DNA of 64,000 nt from Clostridia bacterium (GTDB lineage Bacteria > Bacillota > Clostridia > Lachnospirales > Lachnospiraceae): positions 187,078-251,077 of the forward strand of contig CAJTAT010000002.1 of NCBI GenBank assembly GCA_910574475.1. Direction: 5' to 3'. Shown in pieces: positions 27,076 through 37,171 of the stretch (its first letter is position 1; every line of letters begins with the position of its first letter). Both the position numbers and the translations under genes were made by a program. The notes under the pieces are model-generated. The model was not told the DNA's origin and made no database searches. It worked only from the letters and a program-made list of their open reading frames with translations.

Positions 27076-27681
27076 TCATGGGCGTTTTAGCAGCAAAGCC
27101 CCCTTGATAATCAGCAGAACGAATATAAAAAAGGCGGCATAAGGTTCAAGGCTTGCAATAAAGATAACAACGCTAACGGTAGTCAACACTATAGATAAAA
27201 CAGTCTTTATTTTTATCCAAATACGGCAGGAACAATTTTGCAAAGCTAATGTAGCAATGCCACAAGCAACCGTTAATAAAATAATTGCAAGGTATATAGC
27301 TTTTATGAACAAGGGCGTTTCCTGTAACGATAGCAAAGACACTTGACGAATTATATCACCCTCTTTCTGTCCGAAAAGAGGAATAAAAAACAACATTCCA
27401 ACAGAACAATCAATCAAACCAAACACTAAGTCACGCATATGCTGTGTTTTTTGGTGATTATCTTTTTCTGCAAGACAAATCAGCTCCCTATTAGATAACA
27501 GTTCATCTATTGTTACCCCGAAAAATTCTGCAATAGCTTTTAAGGAGTCAATGCTAGGATAGCCACGCCCTGATTCCCATTTTGAAATGGCAGTTCGTGA
27601 AACAAACAGTATTTCAGAAAGTTCTTCTTGTGTTAAATTTTTTTGTTTTCTAAGTTCTTGCAGCTTTTCATGAAATTCCAT
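27076..27681 (-). CDS. XRE-type regulator with membrane domain (cargo)
   Basis: 201 residues. The N-terminal helix-turn-helix (about 4-60; LTQEELSEILFVSRTAISKW) is followed by a linker and four predicted membrane helices (about 88-110, 125-147, 155-177, 180-197). DNA-binding proteins anchored in the membrane may sense lipid or drug stress. AAGGTGG precedes the ATG. It is likely the switch for the PAP2 gene; no promoter is certain. Confidence 0.8.
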   Translation of the reverse strand: MEFHEKLQELRKQKNLTQEELSEILFVSRTAISKWESGRGYPSIDSLKAIAEFFGVTIDELLSNRELICLAEKDNHQKTQHMRDLVFGLIDCSVGMLFFIPLFGQKEGDIIRQVSLLSLQETPLFIKAIYLAIILLTVACGIATLALQNCSCRIWIKIKTVLSIVLTTVSVVIFIASLEPYAAFFIFVLLIIKGALLLKRP

Positions 27682-27941
27682 AAGCGTTTACCACCTTGAT
27701 GTTTTTTTGTTTATATTTTACCATATGGATACTACTTTTTATAGCTGGTCTTTCAAATTACGGAATAGGGGCGGTTGCCTATCAAATCATTGTGTTACTT
27801 TACCGCACATGAGCATTTTCTTGTCTATTGTCATATTTTCACAAATTTTTTGCGCTCTTTTGTTTGTAAAATGGTCCCAGCCACTTATTTACAAGGATTT
27901 TTGCTGTCAAATAGGGCTTTTCTAAATGCCTTTCTATCACT
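27682..27941. other. region holding the right end of the mobile element
   Basis: AT-rich and noncoding. The end of the element must fall here, since the regulator gene lies to its left and the flagellar-type promoter to its right. No clear repeat shared with the left end could be read. AAATTTTTTGC near 27842-27852 resembles AAAATTTTGC near 18290-18300 but is too simple to trust. Confidence 0.4.
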
Positions 27942-27969
27942 TAATTTCTTTTCAAAATTAGCCGACTAT
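27942..27969 (+). promoter_or_regulatory. sigma-28-like promoter
   Basis: TAAT (27942-27945), 15 bp, GCCGACTAT (27961-27969) resembles the FliA/SigD consensus TAAA-N15-GCCGATAT. It lies about 85 bp before the gene at 28053. Confidence 0.5.
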
Positions 27970-28052
27970 AAAGTATATTCGTATTTTCTTTACTTTCTGT
28001 TGTAGCAATATGTCTAATCAAATACAAAGAAATTTCGAGAGGGGGAATTTCT

Positions 28053-29141
28053 ATGGGCTCTATTTCACGTCTCAATCAAACGCTTAGAACTTATCAACCC
28101 AACATATCTACTCTTTATAAAAGTAATACCACTGTATCAGACAGCAATTTGAAGCCGGATACTGTTCTGAAAGATCAGGTAAGCCTTTCTGAGCAGACGA
28201 ATATTAGCCTGGATGCGAAGACAGAGAAGCTTTTTGATCTTTTGTCTAAAAATTTTCCTGGAATTAACTTCACTGTAGCTTCCGATACAGAATTTCTGAA
28301 TTTAAAAGAAAAAGCTGCTTCTCTTGGATATGGAAAGCATCTTGTTATCTCTGAGTCCTTTCTGGCCCGTATGGGACAAAGTGAAAAGGATTTTAAGGCA
28401 TGTAGAGCTATCTTGATTAGCTCTGTCCTTTCTCTGTCTCAGAATCAGTCGGATGGGGTCTTTCTTAGTAAAAATTCAGCTGTCTCCTGGAGCATTGGGG
28501 AAAAAGAAGGTTCTGAGGAAAAGGAGTCTCTTTCGCAGATGTTACAAAATCTTCAGCAAGCTAATGCAGAGAATTCAAATACAGACTTCAAAATTTCCTC
28601 TAGTTCAAATACAGCCTCTGACACAACTACTTTGTACCGCAAACTATCTCAGGCTGGCAATAAGCAGCTTATTCATTCAGTCATAAGTGAAGCTTACCAA
28701 AATATAGCTTCACTTCGCATGGTTTCCTGTCTGGGTGAAGCCAAGGATCGGCAGACTGCTCTGAGGGCGATTCGTTCACTAGAAAAGCTTTTAATGCGAG
28801 GTCGCAAAAAGCTTCGTCGTCTGGATGAAGAGGACCTATTACGTGCAAAAAAGACAAAAGCAATAAAAAAAAGGCAAGAAGCAAAGGTAAGAGAGTTAGA
28901 GCATGAGTTAAAGAAAAAGCAGACCAAACGACGGAGAGAGGACAGAAATCTTATAGCCGAGGGCGAAAAAGAAGCTCAAGCAATCCGTAGAATCAAAAAT
29001 TATTTTTCCAGCATGGATAATTCTTCTCTCCCAGTAGAATTAACTGGAACTTTTGACGCTGGAGCCGCTGGCATGACCGGTGGAGAGCCAGTTTCTGTGA
29101 CCTGTGAACAGATATCCCTGTCAGAGCCAGTTGCTTTTTAA
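28053..29141 (+). CDS. unknown protein of the flagellar region (possibly DUF6033)
   Basis: 362 residues, no signal peptide. The first 45 residues are polar and flexible, the middle (about 55-130) is a folded domain with GINFTVASDTEFLNLKEKA and GKHLVISESFLARMG, and the C-terminal part has a helix pair with long basic coiled coil (about 245-310). I recall similar proteins in Lachnospiraceae flagellar regions, annotated as DUF6033, but give no function. The ribosome site GAGGGGG is strong. A sigma-28-like promoter suggests late flagellar expression. The gene meets the next one tail to tail, 2 nt apart. Confidence 0.6.
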   Translation: MGSISRLNQTLRTYQPNISTLYKSNTTVSDSNLKPDTVLKDQVSLSEQTNISLDAKTEKLFDLLSKNFPGINFTVASDTEFLNLKEKAASLGYGKHLVISESFLARMGQSEKDFKACRAILISSVLSLSQNQSDGVFLSKNSAVSWSIGEKEGSEEKESLSQMLQNLQQANAENSNTDFKISSSSNTASDTTTLYRKLSQAGNKQLIHSVISEAYQNIASLRMVSCLGEAKDRQTALRAIRSLEKLLMRGRKKLRRLDEEDLLRAKKTKAIKKRQEAKVRELEHELKKKQTKRRREDRNLIAEGEKEAQAIRRIKNYFSSMDNSSLPVELTGTFDAGAAGMTGGEPVSVTCEQISLSEPVAF

Positions 29142-29143
29142 CT

Positions 29144-30685
29144 TCAAAAAAACAAGCGATAACAGAGATATCCTATTCCTAGTATAAGTAAGCCCATGAT
29201 CTGCAGTCGAGTGATTTTATCCTTTTTTTCTTTTGGGGATTTCTTTAGATCTTCTGGTTCTATCAGGAATCCCCATGGGCTATACTTCTGTGCAGTCAGA
29301 GAGAAGCCCAGTTTCCCTTTCTCCCCCATAGCCTTTAAGAATTCTCTCCAATTTTCTTCCAGGAGTCGTATTCCTCTTTTAAAGTCTTCCTCTAATGTCT
29401 TACCTCCTATCGGAGTCTGAAAAAAGCCTGCCTTTTCAGAATACGCTCCCTGTTTCTTATCTCCAGCTTCCTCTTTTTTCTCCAGGAATCGTCTATATGC
29501 ATACTCTAGCCCCTCCTCTATGGATTTCTGAGGATTTCTTGTCCTTCCGTATACATTGATAGTATAATAGTATACATCATATGCTTCCCTTTTTGTGAGG
29601 TAATAATCTACCATCTGATCTACAGCAGTTTTCATTGGTACTTTGATCGTATTTTCTTTACTATAGTCAGACATATACACCTGTCCCTTAATAGAGGTAA
29701 TTGCTGCCAAAAGCCCTGTCACCTCATTATTGGATGATGTCAAGCTCTGATTGTGAAACAAATCTCCCTTACCGTTTAAATGCCTTGCGAAATCGTTGGC
29801 CACAGTCATCTCTTTTCCTGAAACTAATGATTTCTCTCTGGAGAAAAAATTACTTTCAGCACTTTCTTCTCTCTGGTCATTCAACACTCTGTTTCTTTGA
29901 CTCATTTGGGCTTCCCCTGATTTCTTGTACGCCTCAAAGTCCTGATTGACCTGGATGTCCCCTCCCTTAGCTAGCTTATATAGTCTTCCCTCTTCCAGTG
30001 TGGAATTAATCTGTTGTCCACTGCTCCTGACCTCTCTATGAGATATCAAAGAACTACCTCTGGCAAAAAATTGCTCTGCCGCTTTTGGCGAAATTGTCTC
30101 ACCTGTTACCCGTTTATACAGGCTACTTTTAACAATTTTTAGAGTATCTCTTTGCCCTGACCGTTCCAGCAGAGTTAACAATTCTTTCAGCTTTATCTCT
30201 GACAGTTGATTCAGCTTTCCTGCCAATACTTCATTTAGTCTATCTATTTGAATCGCTTGCTCTTCTCCTATAGTATGAGTCAAAATTGCTTCCAATAGAG
30301 CAAGATACAGTTTTGATAACTCTTCAAGCTGCTTAGAAATATCTTTTCCCTGAGAAGGCTCCCAGTTTAAAAGTGTCTCCCAAAGCTCTTGCTCCATTTC
30401 CAAAATCCATTTTACACTTCCATCCTTCAAAAGCTTACTCTCAAGGCCAAACCATTTACTTTGTTTGGATAGTTCCGGCACATCATGTCTCTCTTCTTTT
30501 GGTTCTTGTGCCTTTTCTATCTGCTCTTTTTTCAGCTCTTCTTTTGTGTCCTCTGCTTGTCTGACAGCTACTGTGAGCAGAACTCTCCCTACTTCCATTT
30601 CCAAACTCTTTTTAGTAGCTATAGCTTCTACTCCCTGAGAAGGGACTACCATAGAATTCCCATTTGTTTCTTTCACTGCTGCCAT
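29144..30685 (-). CDS. unknown tail-anchored protein of the flagellar region
   Basis: 513 residues. No family is recognised. It is mostly helical and charged; residues about 75-200 look like a folded helical domain (KWFGLESKLLKDGSVKWILE), about 210-310 is polar and flexible, and about 340-490 is a second domain (DQMVDYYLTKREAYDVYYY, ENWREFLKAMGEKGKLGFSL). One membrane helix closes the protein (RLQIMGLLILGIGYLCYRLFF region), so it would be anchored by its C-terminus with the bulk in the cytoplasm. TTGTCA-N17-GATAGT upstream (about 30732-30760, minus) may be its promoter. Confidence 0.6.
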   Translation of the reverse strand: MAAVKETNGNSMVVPSQGVEAIATKKSLEMEVGRVLLTVAVRQAEDTKEELKKEQIEKAQEPKEERHDVPELSKQSKWFGLESKLLKDGSVKWILEMEQELWETLLNWEPSQGKDISKQLEELSKLYLALLEAILTHTIGEEQAIQIDRLNEVLAGKLNQLSEIKLKELLTLLERSGQRDTLKIVKSSLYKRVTGETISPKAAEQFFARGSSLISHREVRSSGQQINSTLEEGRLYKLAKGGDIQVNQDFEAYKKSGEAQMSQRNRVLNDQREESAESNFFSREKSLVSGKEMTVANDFARHLNGKGDLFHNQSLTSSNNEVTGLLAAITSIKGQVYMSDYSKENTIKVPMKTAVDQMVDYYLTKREAYDVYYYTINVYGRTRNPQKSIEEGLEYAYRRFLEKKEEAGDKKQGAYSEKAGFFQTPIGGKTLEEDFKRGIRLLEENWREFLKAMGEKGKLGFSLTAQKYSPWGFLIEPEDLKKSPKEKKDKITRLQIMGLLILGIGYLCYRLFF

Positions 30686-30760
30686 GCCCTTCCCTCCTTA
30701 TATTAAAAGTTTACATTCTATAATATTACTATCGACTAAATCTCATCTCTTGACAAGTGC

Positions 30761-30801
30761 AAAAAGGAGCTTATTTAGATTATAACTCCAAATAAGCTCC
30801 T
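30761..30801 (-). terminator. terminator after the chemoreceptor gene
   Basis: On the minus strand AGGAGCTTATTT...AAATAAGCTCCT is followed by TTTTTGC. It ends the transcript of the 30846-32645 receptor. Confidence 0.8.
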
Positions 30802-30845
30802 CTATATGTAAGATTATATATGTATTTAACTCAGTGTCAGAGTAA

Positions 30846-32645
30846 TTAATATTTACTATTCATATCTCCTGTAAAAGGTGTATAGTTCTCATACTCTGTT
30901 GCCACTGGTGCAGGGCTTGGTGCTGTACTAAAATCTTCCTCGAAAACAGAAGCGCTAACTGCATCTGAACGTAATTTGAATCTGCTTACAAGTGTCTTTA
31001 GCAGTGTAGCCTGGCTGGACAGCTCTTCACTTGCAGCAGCACTCTCTTGTGCTGTTGCGGAGTTCGTCTGTACCACACTGGAAATCTGATCAATCCCCTG
31101 TGTCACTTCCTGAATAGAAGTAGACTGTTCGCTGGTTGCCATGGAAATCTTATCTACTACATCTACTGCAACCTTTGTACTCTCTACTGTCAAAAGAAGG
31201 GCATTTGCTGTGCTGTCAGCAATCTTTGTACCATTTTCTACTGCATTGATAGACTGCTCGATCAAAGCCGTTGTATTCTTTGCTGCCTCTGCACTCTTGG
31301 AAGCCAAATTCCGCACTTCATCTGCTACTACTGCAAATCCCTTTCCAGCGGAACCTGCACGAGCTGCCTCTACTGCTGCATTGAGGGCCAAAATATTTGT
31401 CTGGAAGGCAATATCTTCAATCGTCTTAATAATCTTGCCAATCTCGTTGGAGCTCTGGCTAATTTCAGACATTGCAGTAATCATATCCTGCATCCTCTGG
31501 TTAGAAATGGTAAGCTCTTCGCCTGCCTTACCTACTTGCTCACTAGCAGTCTTAGAATGTTGTGCTGTCTGAATAACTTTCTCGTTGATTTCATTAATAG
31601 CTGCCGCTAACTGCTCCACTGAGCTTGCCTGCTCTGTAGCTCCCTGAGAAAGAGCCTGTGCACCAGAGGATACCTGATCCGCTCCGCTGGCCACCTGATC
31701 GGAAGCATCATTAATTTTGCTCAAGGTACTACTCAAATTCTTGTTCATATCTCTGATAGAAGCCAAAAGTGGGGCAAAGTCACCTACATAATACTCTTCT
31801 GCTTCTGTACGAATATTGAAATCGCCTCTCGCCATCTCACGCATCAGATTATTAAGGTCTGATATCATAGCATCCAGTGCTTTAAAGGTAACACGGAAGC
31901 TATTTACCAAATCTCCAATTTCATCATTTCCTGTATATGTCAGATTGTTCTCCAAAATACCTTTAGATAGGTGTTCTGCTGCTACTTTTACTTCATCTAC
32001 TGGCCTTACGATAGAGGCTGTAACCTTAATAGAGATAAAAATTGCAATTACAATGGAAACAATCAACATCACAACAATTAAAACCATAGAGAGCTGTGTT
32101 GACTTAAGGCTGTCCTCTAAAGTCTCATTCTGAAGATTTTCTGTCAATACATCCAATGCCTGAGCTTGAGCAATAAACTCATCCAACTTAGGAGTACACT
32201 CATTAATTAACATGGTCTGTGCCTCTGTCAATCCAGAAGCATCAACTGTATCATTCGCCAGAGCATCTTCTATTCTGGTACCAACAGCAATCCATTCTTC
32301 CATCAATGTGGAATATTTCTCTACCTCAGAAGCCTCGAGAATACCCAATCCTTTCAGCTCTGTCATATCAGCGCGCATAGTGGTGATCAGTTCATCAACC
32401 TCTTTTGTGTTTGTATTTTCCCTAGTGATTGCCATATCGCGCAACATTCTTGCGCCTGTATTTGCATTCATTCGAACACTGCGAACCAAACTTCTGGCTG
32501 TCATAGCCCCTTCTGCAAAGCTATCCAATCGCTTATTTGCACCATTTAATTGTGAAATAGACACAACTGCAAGGATTACAGTAAATATCAGTACAATTGA
32601 ATAACTTACTAACAACCTGCTTCTGATTCTCAAATTATTTAACAT
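30846..32645 (-). CDS. methyl-accepting chemotaxis protein
   Basis: 599 residues. Membrane helix 1 (about 10-32), an outside four-helix-bundle sensor (about 33-190), helix 2 (about 190-212), HAMP (about 213-266) and a long cytoplasmic signalling coiled coil (about 300-560). The tip [17 protein letters not shown] and [20 protein letters not shown] binds CheA and CheW. It senses an unknown ligand. GAAGGAGAAAGAG precedes the ATG. A clear promoter and terminator make it a single gene. Its signalling part closely resembles the receptor upstream, so the two arose by duplication with changed sensor domains. Confidence 0.95.
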   Translation of the reverse strand: MLNNLRIRSRLLVSYSIVLIFTVILAVVSISQLNGANKRLDSFAEGAMTARSLVRSVRMNANTGARMLRDMAITRENTNTKEVDELITTMRADMTELKGLGILEASEVEKYSTLMEEWIAVGTRIEDALANDTVDASGLTEAQTMLINECTPKLDEFIAQAQALDVLTENLQNETLEDSLKSTQLSMVLIVVMLIVSIVIAIFISIKVTASIVRPVDEVKVAAEHLSKGILENNLTYTGNDEIGDLVNSFRVTFKALDAMISDLNNLMREMARGDFNIRTEAEEYYVGDFAPLLASIRDMNKNLSSTLSKINDASDQVASGADQVSSGAQALSQGATEQASSVEQLAAAINEINEKVIQTAQHSKTASEQVGKAGEELTISNQRMQDMITAMSEISQSSNEIGKIIKTIEDIAFQTNILALNAAVEAARAGSAGKGFAVVADEVRNLASKSAEAAKNTTALIEQSINAVENGTKIADSTANALLLTVESTKVAVDVVDKISMATSEQSTSIQEVTQGIDQISSVVQTNSATAQESAAASEELSSQATLLKTLVSRFKLRSDAVSASVFEEDFSTAPSPAPVATEYENYTPFTGDMNSKY

Positions 32646-32724
32646 CTCTTTCTCCTTCTTTTGCCATATATTTGCAGTATGTATTTTGCTTTACTGCCTG
32701 CCTTGAGAGTTTTCCATATATTCT

Positions 32725-32777
32725 ATCATATCTCTAATGTTTTCAGTTGTCTATAGAAAACTACAGAAATTTGTCAA
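32725..32777 (-). promoter_or_regulatory. chemoreceptor promoter region
   Basis: Two overlapping sigma-A-like pairs on the minus strand: TTGACA (32772-32777), 16 bp, TATAGA (32750-32755); and TAGACA (32748-32753), 17 bp, TATGAT (32725-32730). Which is used cannot be told. No sigma-28 site was seen. Confidence 0.5.
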
Positions 32778-32815
32778 AAAATCGCAGTTTTTCTCCCCTT
32801 TTATCCATATACTGG

Positions 32816-34486
32816 TTAAAATTCCGTATTTTTTAACTTGAACTTCCCGGTTAATTCTTTCAACAGCTGAGACTGACTGGACAATTCCTCGCTTGCAGCT
32901 GCACTCTCCTCTGCTGTTGCGGAGTTTGTCTGAATAACACTGGAAATCTGATCCACACCCTGGGTAATCTCCTGGATAGAATTGGACTGTTCTGCTGCAG
33001 CCTGAGAAATTTTTCCCACAAGATCCACCGCATTTTTTGTGCTTTCCACAGTAGACAAGAGAGCCTCGGCCGTGCTGTCCGCAATCTTTGTTCCATTTTC
33101 TACAGCCTGAAGGGAACTTTCAATAAGCACTGTTGTATTGTTCGCCGCCTCTGCACTCTTGGAAGCCAGATTACGCACTTCGTCAGCCACTACTGCAAAT
33201 CCCTTTCCAGCAGTACCTGCCCGGGCTGCCTCTACTGCCGCATTCAGGGCTAAAATATTAGTCTGGAAGGCAATATCTTCAATTGTCTTAATGATCTTGC
33301 CAATCTCACCAGATTTTTCGCTGATCTCTGACATAGCGCTAATCATATCCTGCATTTTCTGATTCGAAATAGTCAGATCAGAACCTGCATTTCCTGCCTG
33401 CTCACTGGCGAGCTTTGCATTGTTGGAAGTCTGTTTTACCTGCTCAGAAATCTCATTGATAGCAGCGGCAAGCTCTTCAATTGCACTTGCCTGCTGTGTA
33501 GCCCCCTGAGAAAGTCCCTGAGCTCCAGAAGATACTTGCTCTGAGCCACTGGCCACCTGATCGCTCACATCGTCAATCTGCTTAAGGGTTGAACTTAAGT
33601 TATTATTCATCTTCCGAATAGACAGAAGAATTGGTTTGAAATCGCCTACATAATCATCTTCTGCTCTTGTCCGAATATCAAAATTACCATCTGCCATCTC
33701 ATCCATCAGATAAGAAAGGTCTCCAATTACAGCTGAAAGCCTTTTACATGTTGTGCGGAAGCTTTCTGCCAGTATACCCAACTCATCCCTTGACTGATAG
33801 GCAACTGTATTATTAATATTTCCTGTGGAAATAGCCTGTGCCACTGTCTCCAATTCCTGAATGGGATTGGTTAATCCTTTATTCAGTGTTAAAACAACAA
33901 CTACCGCAATTGCAATGCCCAATACTAAAACGCCCAGCATAAATAATCTTGAGTTTTTCGTCCAACTGCCAATAGACTTATTCGCTCCCGATGCCTGCTG
34001 ATCCGCCTGGTCATATAAGGCGTCTGCCGCATCAGAACATTTTTCAAATACCTGGCGGAATTCTCCCAGTAGAATGGCTTCAGCAGCATCCCACTCTCCT
34101 GCCTCCATATGAGCCATGGCCTCTCCAATCAATGCCACCGCAGTGCCGCTCTCATTTGCCAGAGTCTTTGCTTCGGGTGAGCTTGTGAGAGAATTAATCT
34201 TCGTTATGCAAGCGTTAGCCTTTTCAGAGCTTGTATTAATTTCGTTCTCATACTTCGCCAGATCCTTCTCAATCACAGCCGCATACAGGCATCCCTGTAC
34301 CTCATAAATCTCTTTTGATAAACTTTTTGCCTCTGTTGCCTCTACAAAGGGTCCCCCATACATCTGTCCAGCTTTATCTCCAATTGTCTTGAGAGAGCTG
34401 ATACACAGGACTATTAAAAAAATGAGGATCAATATAATAGAGCCAAAAGAAACTGCTAACTTCTGTGAAATCTTCAAATTTTTCAT
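32816..34486 (-). CDS. methyl-accepting chemotaxis protein
   Basis: 556 residues. Helix 1 (about 8-30), an outside helical sensor (about 31-180), helix 2 (about 183-203), HAMP (about 204-257), signalling domain (about 290-550) with [17 protein letters not shown] and [20 protein letters not shown]. The sensor differs from the neighbour's. It starts 4 nt after a nucleotidyltransferase-like gene, so it is likely in that transcript. Both receptors lack the C-terminal pentapeptide that tethers CheR in enteric bacteria. Confidence 0.95.
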   Translation of the reverse strand: MKNLKISQKLAVSFGSIILILIFLIVLCISSLKTIGDKAGQMYGGPFVEATEAKSLSKEIYEVQGCLYAAVIEKDLAKYENEINTSSEKANACITKINSLTSSPEAKTLANESGTAVALIGEAMAHMEAGEWDAAEAILLGEFRQVFEKCSDAADALYDQADQQASGANKSIGSWTKNSRLFMLGVLVLGIAIAVVVVLTLNKGLTNPIQELETVAQAISTGNINNTVAYQSRDELGILAESFRTTCKRLSAVIGDLSYLMDEMADGNFDIRTRAEDDYVGDFKPILLSIRKMNNNLSSTLKQIDDVSDQVASGSEQVSSGAQGLSQGATQQASAIEELAAAINEISEQVKQTSNNAKLASEQAGNAGSDLTISNQKMQDMISAMSEISEKSGEIGKIIKTIEDIAFQTNILALNAAVEAARAGTAGKGFAVVADEVRNLASKSAEAANNTTVLIESSLQAVENGTKIADSTAEALLSTVESTKNAVDLVGKISQAAAEQSNSIQEITQGVDQISSVIQTNSATAEESAAASEELSSQSQLLKELTGKFKLKNTEF

Positions 34487-34490
34487 ACCA

Positions 34491-35693
34491 TTATCCCATC
34501 CTTATATGTCTTCCGTTATTTTTTCGCTGCTTCCAAGTTTCGCTGATACGACTTTTAATCTGAGAAAACTTTTTTTTGCAAAGCTGCTTTCCCATAGAGA
34601 AGCCAACTCTCCACCATCGAATCAACCAACAAATTGGAATCAGCCAAGGAACCTTTTTTAAAACTGGAAACAAAGTTTCCATATACTCTCTCTTGGGGAA
34701 CAGCCATTCCCTCTGTTTGTCAAGCCATTCTCGTTTTCTGTCTCTTTTATAAAAATCCGCCAGATCCTGAAGTAGTGGAAGGATTTGCGCACTTATTTGC
34801 CGACCTTGTTTTCCTTTTGAGAAAATATAGTCTTCCATGGCATTATAAATTTCCATCCGATCGCTGATCTGATTGCCAAACCAGACATTGCCCAACTTTA
34901 GAAAATGCTCTGAAAACTCCAATAATTTGTATTTTTTTAGAGTTTTATCTATGTAAGGCCAGTTCAGCTCTTCTTTATGCTGCATCTCGTACAGCCAAAA
35001 ATCCAGTACAGAGCGCACTCCCGTTCTTCCAAGAGTATATTCATTTGCAGCCCTGCCCACCATATAGATGAAAGCTTCCTCTTTGTCAAAACAACGTAGG
35101 TAACGATAACCTTTTATTTTAGAAAACATCCGCACTGGAGAATCAAAATATCGTTCTAACTTCTCATTGATAAACTTAAGCTTTTCGTAGAACACTACAT
35201 AGACACCTGGAATCTTATAGTAAAGAACGCCTTCGTCCTCCCGATTCTCACATATCTCATAATCCATGCTCCGCATGATTTCATCAACTCGATGTAGCTC
35301 TCCCTTTTGTACCCAGATACGGATCCGATCCATCTTCCTCATTTCCTTATGGGGATAGAGTTCCCGCAACTGGCAGCCCTCCAAAAGCAATGCATGAATC
35401 CGATTTTTCTCCATCTGCCACAGCATCACTTCTTCGGCACTTTGATATAGCGGAACATTCTTAAGCTCCTTCTGATAGCTGTCAAAAAAAAGATTTTTAC
35501 TTGTCTTATCTATTTCTGAGCCAAGTCCCAAGATACCAAAATAACTTAAACTAGCTACCTGATTGGTTTCCGCTAATTGATATATGTTCCTCCAGGGAAT
35601 CAGCTTATTTGACAAAACAGGAGCCTTCTTTTGATTTATGATTGCTGATATCATTAGAAGAAGATACCGGCGCTCTTGCTGTAATACGCCCAT
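34491..35693 (-). CDS. NTP_transf_5-like nucleotidyltransferase family protein
   Basis: About 400 residues. The pattern [18 protein letters not shown] and [20 protein letters not shown] resembles the uncharacterised nucleotidyltransferase family (PF14907), in which KG...LR.LYP..  ..R..(D)  normally carries the acidic metal site; here DRIRIWV may supply only part of it, so activity is uncertain. The C-terminus has a short hydrophobic, Trp-rich stretch and a basic tail. The ATG at 35693 follows AGAGG. Its place before a chemoreceptor gene is odd; a link to modification of surface or flagellar parts is speculative. Confidence 0.62.
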   Translation of the reverse strand: MGVLQQERRYLLLMISAIINQKKAPVLSNKLIPWRNIYQLAETNQVASLSYFGILGLGSEIDKTSKNLFFDSYQKELKNVPLYQSAEEVMLWQMEKNRIHALLLEGCQLRELYPHKEMRKMDRIRIWVQKGELHRVDEIMRSMDYEICENREDEGVLYYKIPGVYVVFYEKLKFINEKLERYFDSPVRMFSKIKGYRYLRCFDKEEAFIYMVGRAANEYTLGRTGVRSVLDFWLYEMQHKEELNWPYIDKTLKKYKLLEFSEHFLKLGNVWFGNQISDRMEIYNAMEDYIFSKGKQGRQISAQILPLLQDLADFYKRDRKREWLDKQREWLFPKREYMETLFPVLKKVPWLIPICWLIRWWRVGFSMGKQLCKKKFSQIKSRISETWKQRKNNGRHIRMG

Positions 35694-35707
35694 CAAAGAA
35701 ACCTCTT

Positions 35708-35736
35708 TTTCTTAAACAAAGGGTCTTGCGACCCTC
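35708..35736 (-). terminator. terminator after the FliD-like gene
   Basis: AGGGTCGCAAGACCCT on the minus strand followed by TTGTTT. No promoter is visible between it and the next gene 15 nt away, so some read-through is expected. Confidence 0.6.
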
Positions 35737-35742
35737 TGTCTT

Positions 35743-37071
35743 TTATACCAAATAATCCATCATCAGTCCCAGAGCCATATAATTGCTCATATTATGTGCA
35801 CCAGATCTGGAAAAAGTATTCAAAAAATGGTAATTATCTGTCATCAAATTCGTCTGCGTCTTCTGATTCATGTCATATTGCAAAAGGCTCGCCGAATTTG
35901 TCTGAAGCCCACTGGTTGCTTTATTGTATACAGTCTGCGCGATGCCATTCTGTCCTCCAATAATGTCGCTTACCAAGTTTGGCTCTTTCTTTAAATTCTT
36001 TGTCAATTCGTCTTTGTCCAGGGAAAGAGTGCCATCTTTATTGACTGAAATACCGGCTTTCTCCAGGGACTGTTGGGAACCAATTCTCTGCACCATACTG
36101 CGAAGTTGTCTGGTAACTGCTGGTCCTCTGTCTGTGTTCTTACCTAGAAGCTCTAGGGTCTTGTTATAATTATTTACCAGATCACTCATGGCTGAAACAA
36201 TCTTATCGCTGTCTCTCTCTGCAGAAATTGTAGCTTTTCCTTCAGATTTCAAAGTAGCTGTCACTCTTCCCAGATCCAGGCTAACTCTATTGTCAGATGA
36301 AGTATACTTCTGAGAGATACCATTCTGTGTAACAGAATATTTGGCGTCCTGTGAGGCTTGTGCAACCTGACTCAATCCTTTCGCAATTCCAGTATTTCCA
36401 GTCACTTCAAAGGTATTGCTTTCTCCTGTTACTTTACTTGTCAGTTCAAGGGATACCTTTCCATCCTTTTTGACAACGCTAGCTCCCACATCTCCTTTAA
36501 CTGCGTTAATCTGTCTGGCTGCCTCTGTCAGCATTTCTTCGTTGGTCCGTGTAATCCCCTTTTCATTCTTAGTATCTACTTTGACCTGGATCTCGGAAGA
36601 TCCGCCAGAAGCCTTATGAGATGTAATACTGAAATCCATAGCGGAAGATTCTCTGGCAGATGATGAAACTGCCTCACTTTGGTTCCTCTGAGCCTTAGCT
36701 ATCTGCTCCACTTCCATAGTCATTGCTTTCACAGACTGAGTCCCATATCTGGATTCTGCTGTCAACACAGAAGTATCAGAGCTTCCTACTGTGAGAGAGT
36801 TCATCGCACCTGCAGAATTTGATGCACGCAACGTATTCGCAGATTGCATCAAATCGGTCATAGAACTATTATAGCTTTTCAAAAAATCCAAGCTGGAACG
36901 GCTGTATGTACCGGAGCTGCCATAGGAGCTGGTGACACGCTGTACTGGTGAAACGGCTTGATTATTCGTTTGATTTCTATGCAAAGCCTGCTGCAGCCGA
37001 ATCTGATTAATGGTTGATGAGTAGTTCATATAGCTATTCATAAATGATGAACTAATTCCTCCAATTGCCAT
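35743..37071 (-). CDS. FliD-like flagellar cap paralog
   Basis: About 442 residues. The C-terminal half matches the FliD C-terminal region: SDLVNNYNKTLELLG, MVQRIGSQQSLEKAGISVNK, DGTLSLDKDELTKNLKKEP. The middle (about 125-290) is beta-rich like FliD domains. The N-terminus (GISSSFMNSYMNYSSTINQI) is helical and differs from fliD in this window. It may form an alternative filament cap or another exported flagellar part. The ATG at 37071 has AAGGAGG upstream. A CCGATAT element about 55 bp upstream suggests sigma-28 control. Confidence 0.72.
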   Translation of the reverse strand: MAIGGISSSFMNSYMNYSSTINQIRLQQALHRNQTNNQAVSPVQRVTSSYGSSGTYSRSSLDFLKSYNSSMTDLMQSANTLRASNSAGAMNSLTVGSSDTSVLTAESRYGTQSVKAMTMEVEQIAKAQRNQSEAVSSSARESSAMDFSITSHKASGGSSEIQVKVDTKNEKGITRTNEEMLTEAARQINAVKGDVGASVVKKDGKVSLELTSKVTGESNTFEVTGNTGIAKGLSQVAQASQDAKYSVTQNGISQKYTSSDNRVSLDLGRVTATLKSEGKATISAERDSDKIVSAMSDLVNNYNKTLELLGKNTDRGPAVTRQLRSMVQRIGSQQSLEKAGISVNKDGTLSLDKDELTKNLKKEPNLVSDIIGGQNGIAQTVYNKATSGLQTNSASLLQYDMNQKTQTNLMTDNYHFLNTFSRSGAHNMSNYMALGLMMDYLV

Positions 37072-37125
37072 GTCTTTCACCTCCTTAATTAATCAAATAG
37101 AAATTTTTAGATACTCCCATTATAT

Positions 37126-37152
37126 ATATCGGATATAAAATAAAATTAATAA
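37126..37152 (-). promoter_or_regulatory. possible sigma-28 promoter of FliD-like gene
   Basis: TCCGATAT (37126-37133, minus strand) is close to the sigma-28 -10 box; the -35 region at N15 is TTAT, a weak match. AT-rich surroundings lower confidence. Confidence 0.35.
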
Positions 37153-37171
37153 TAATAAAATAGGTAAAAAG

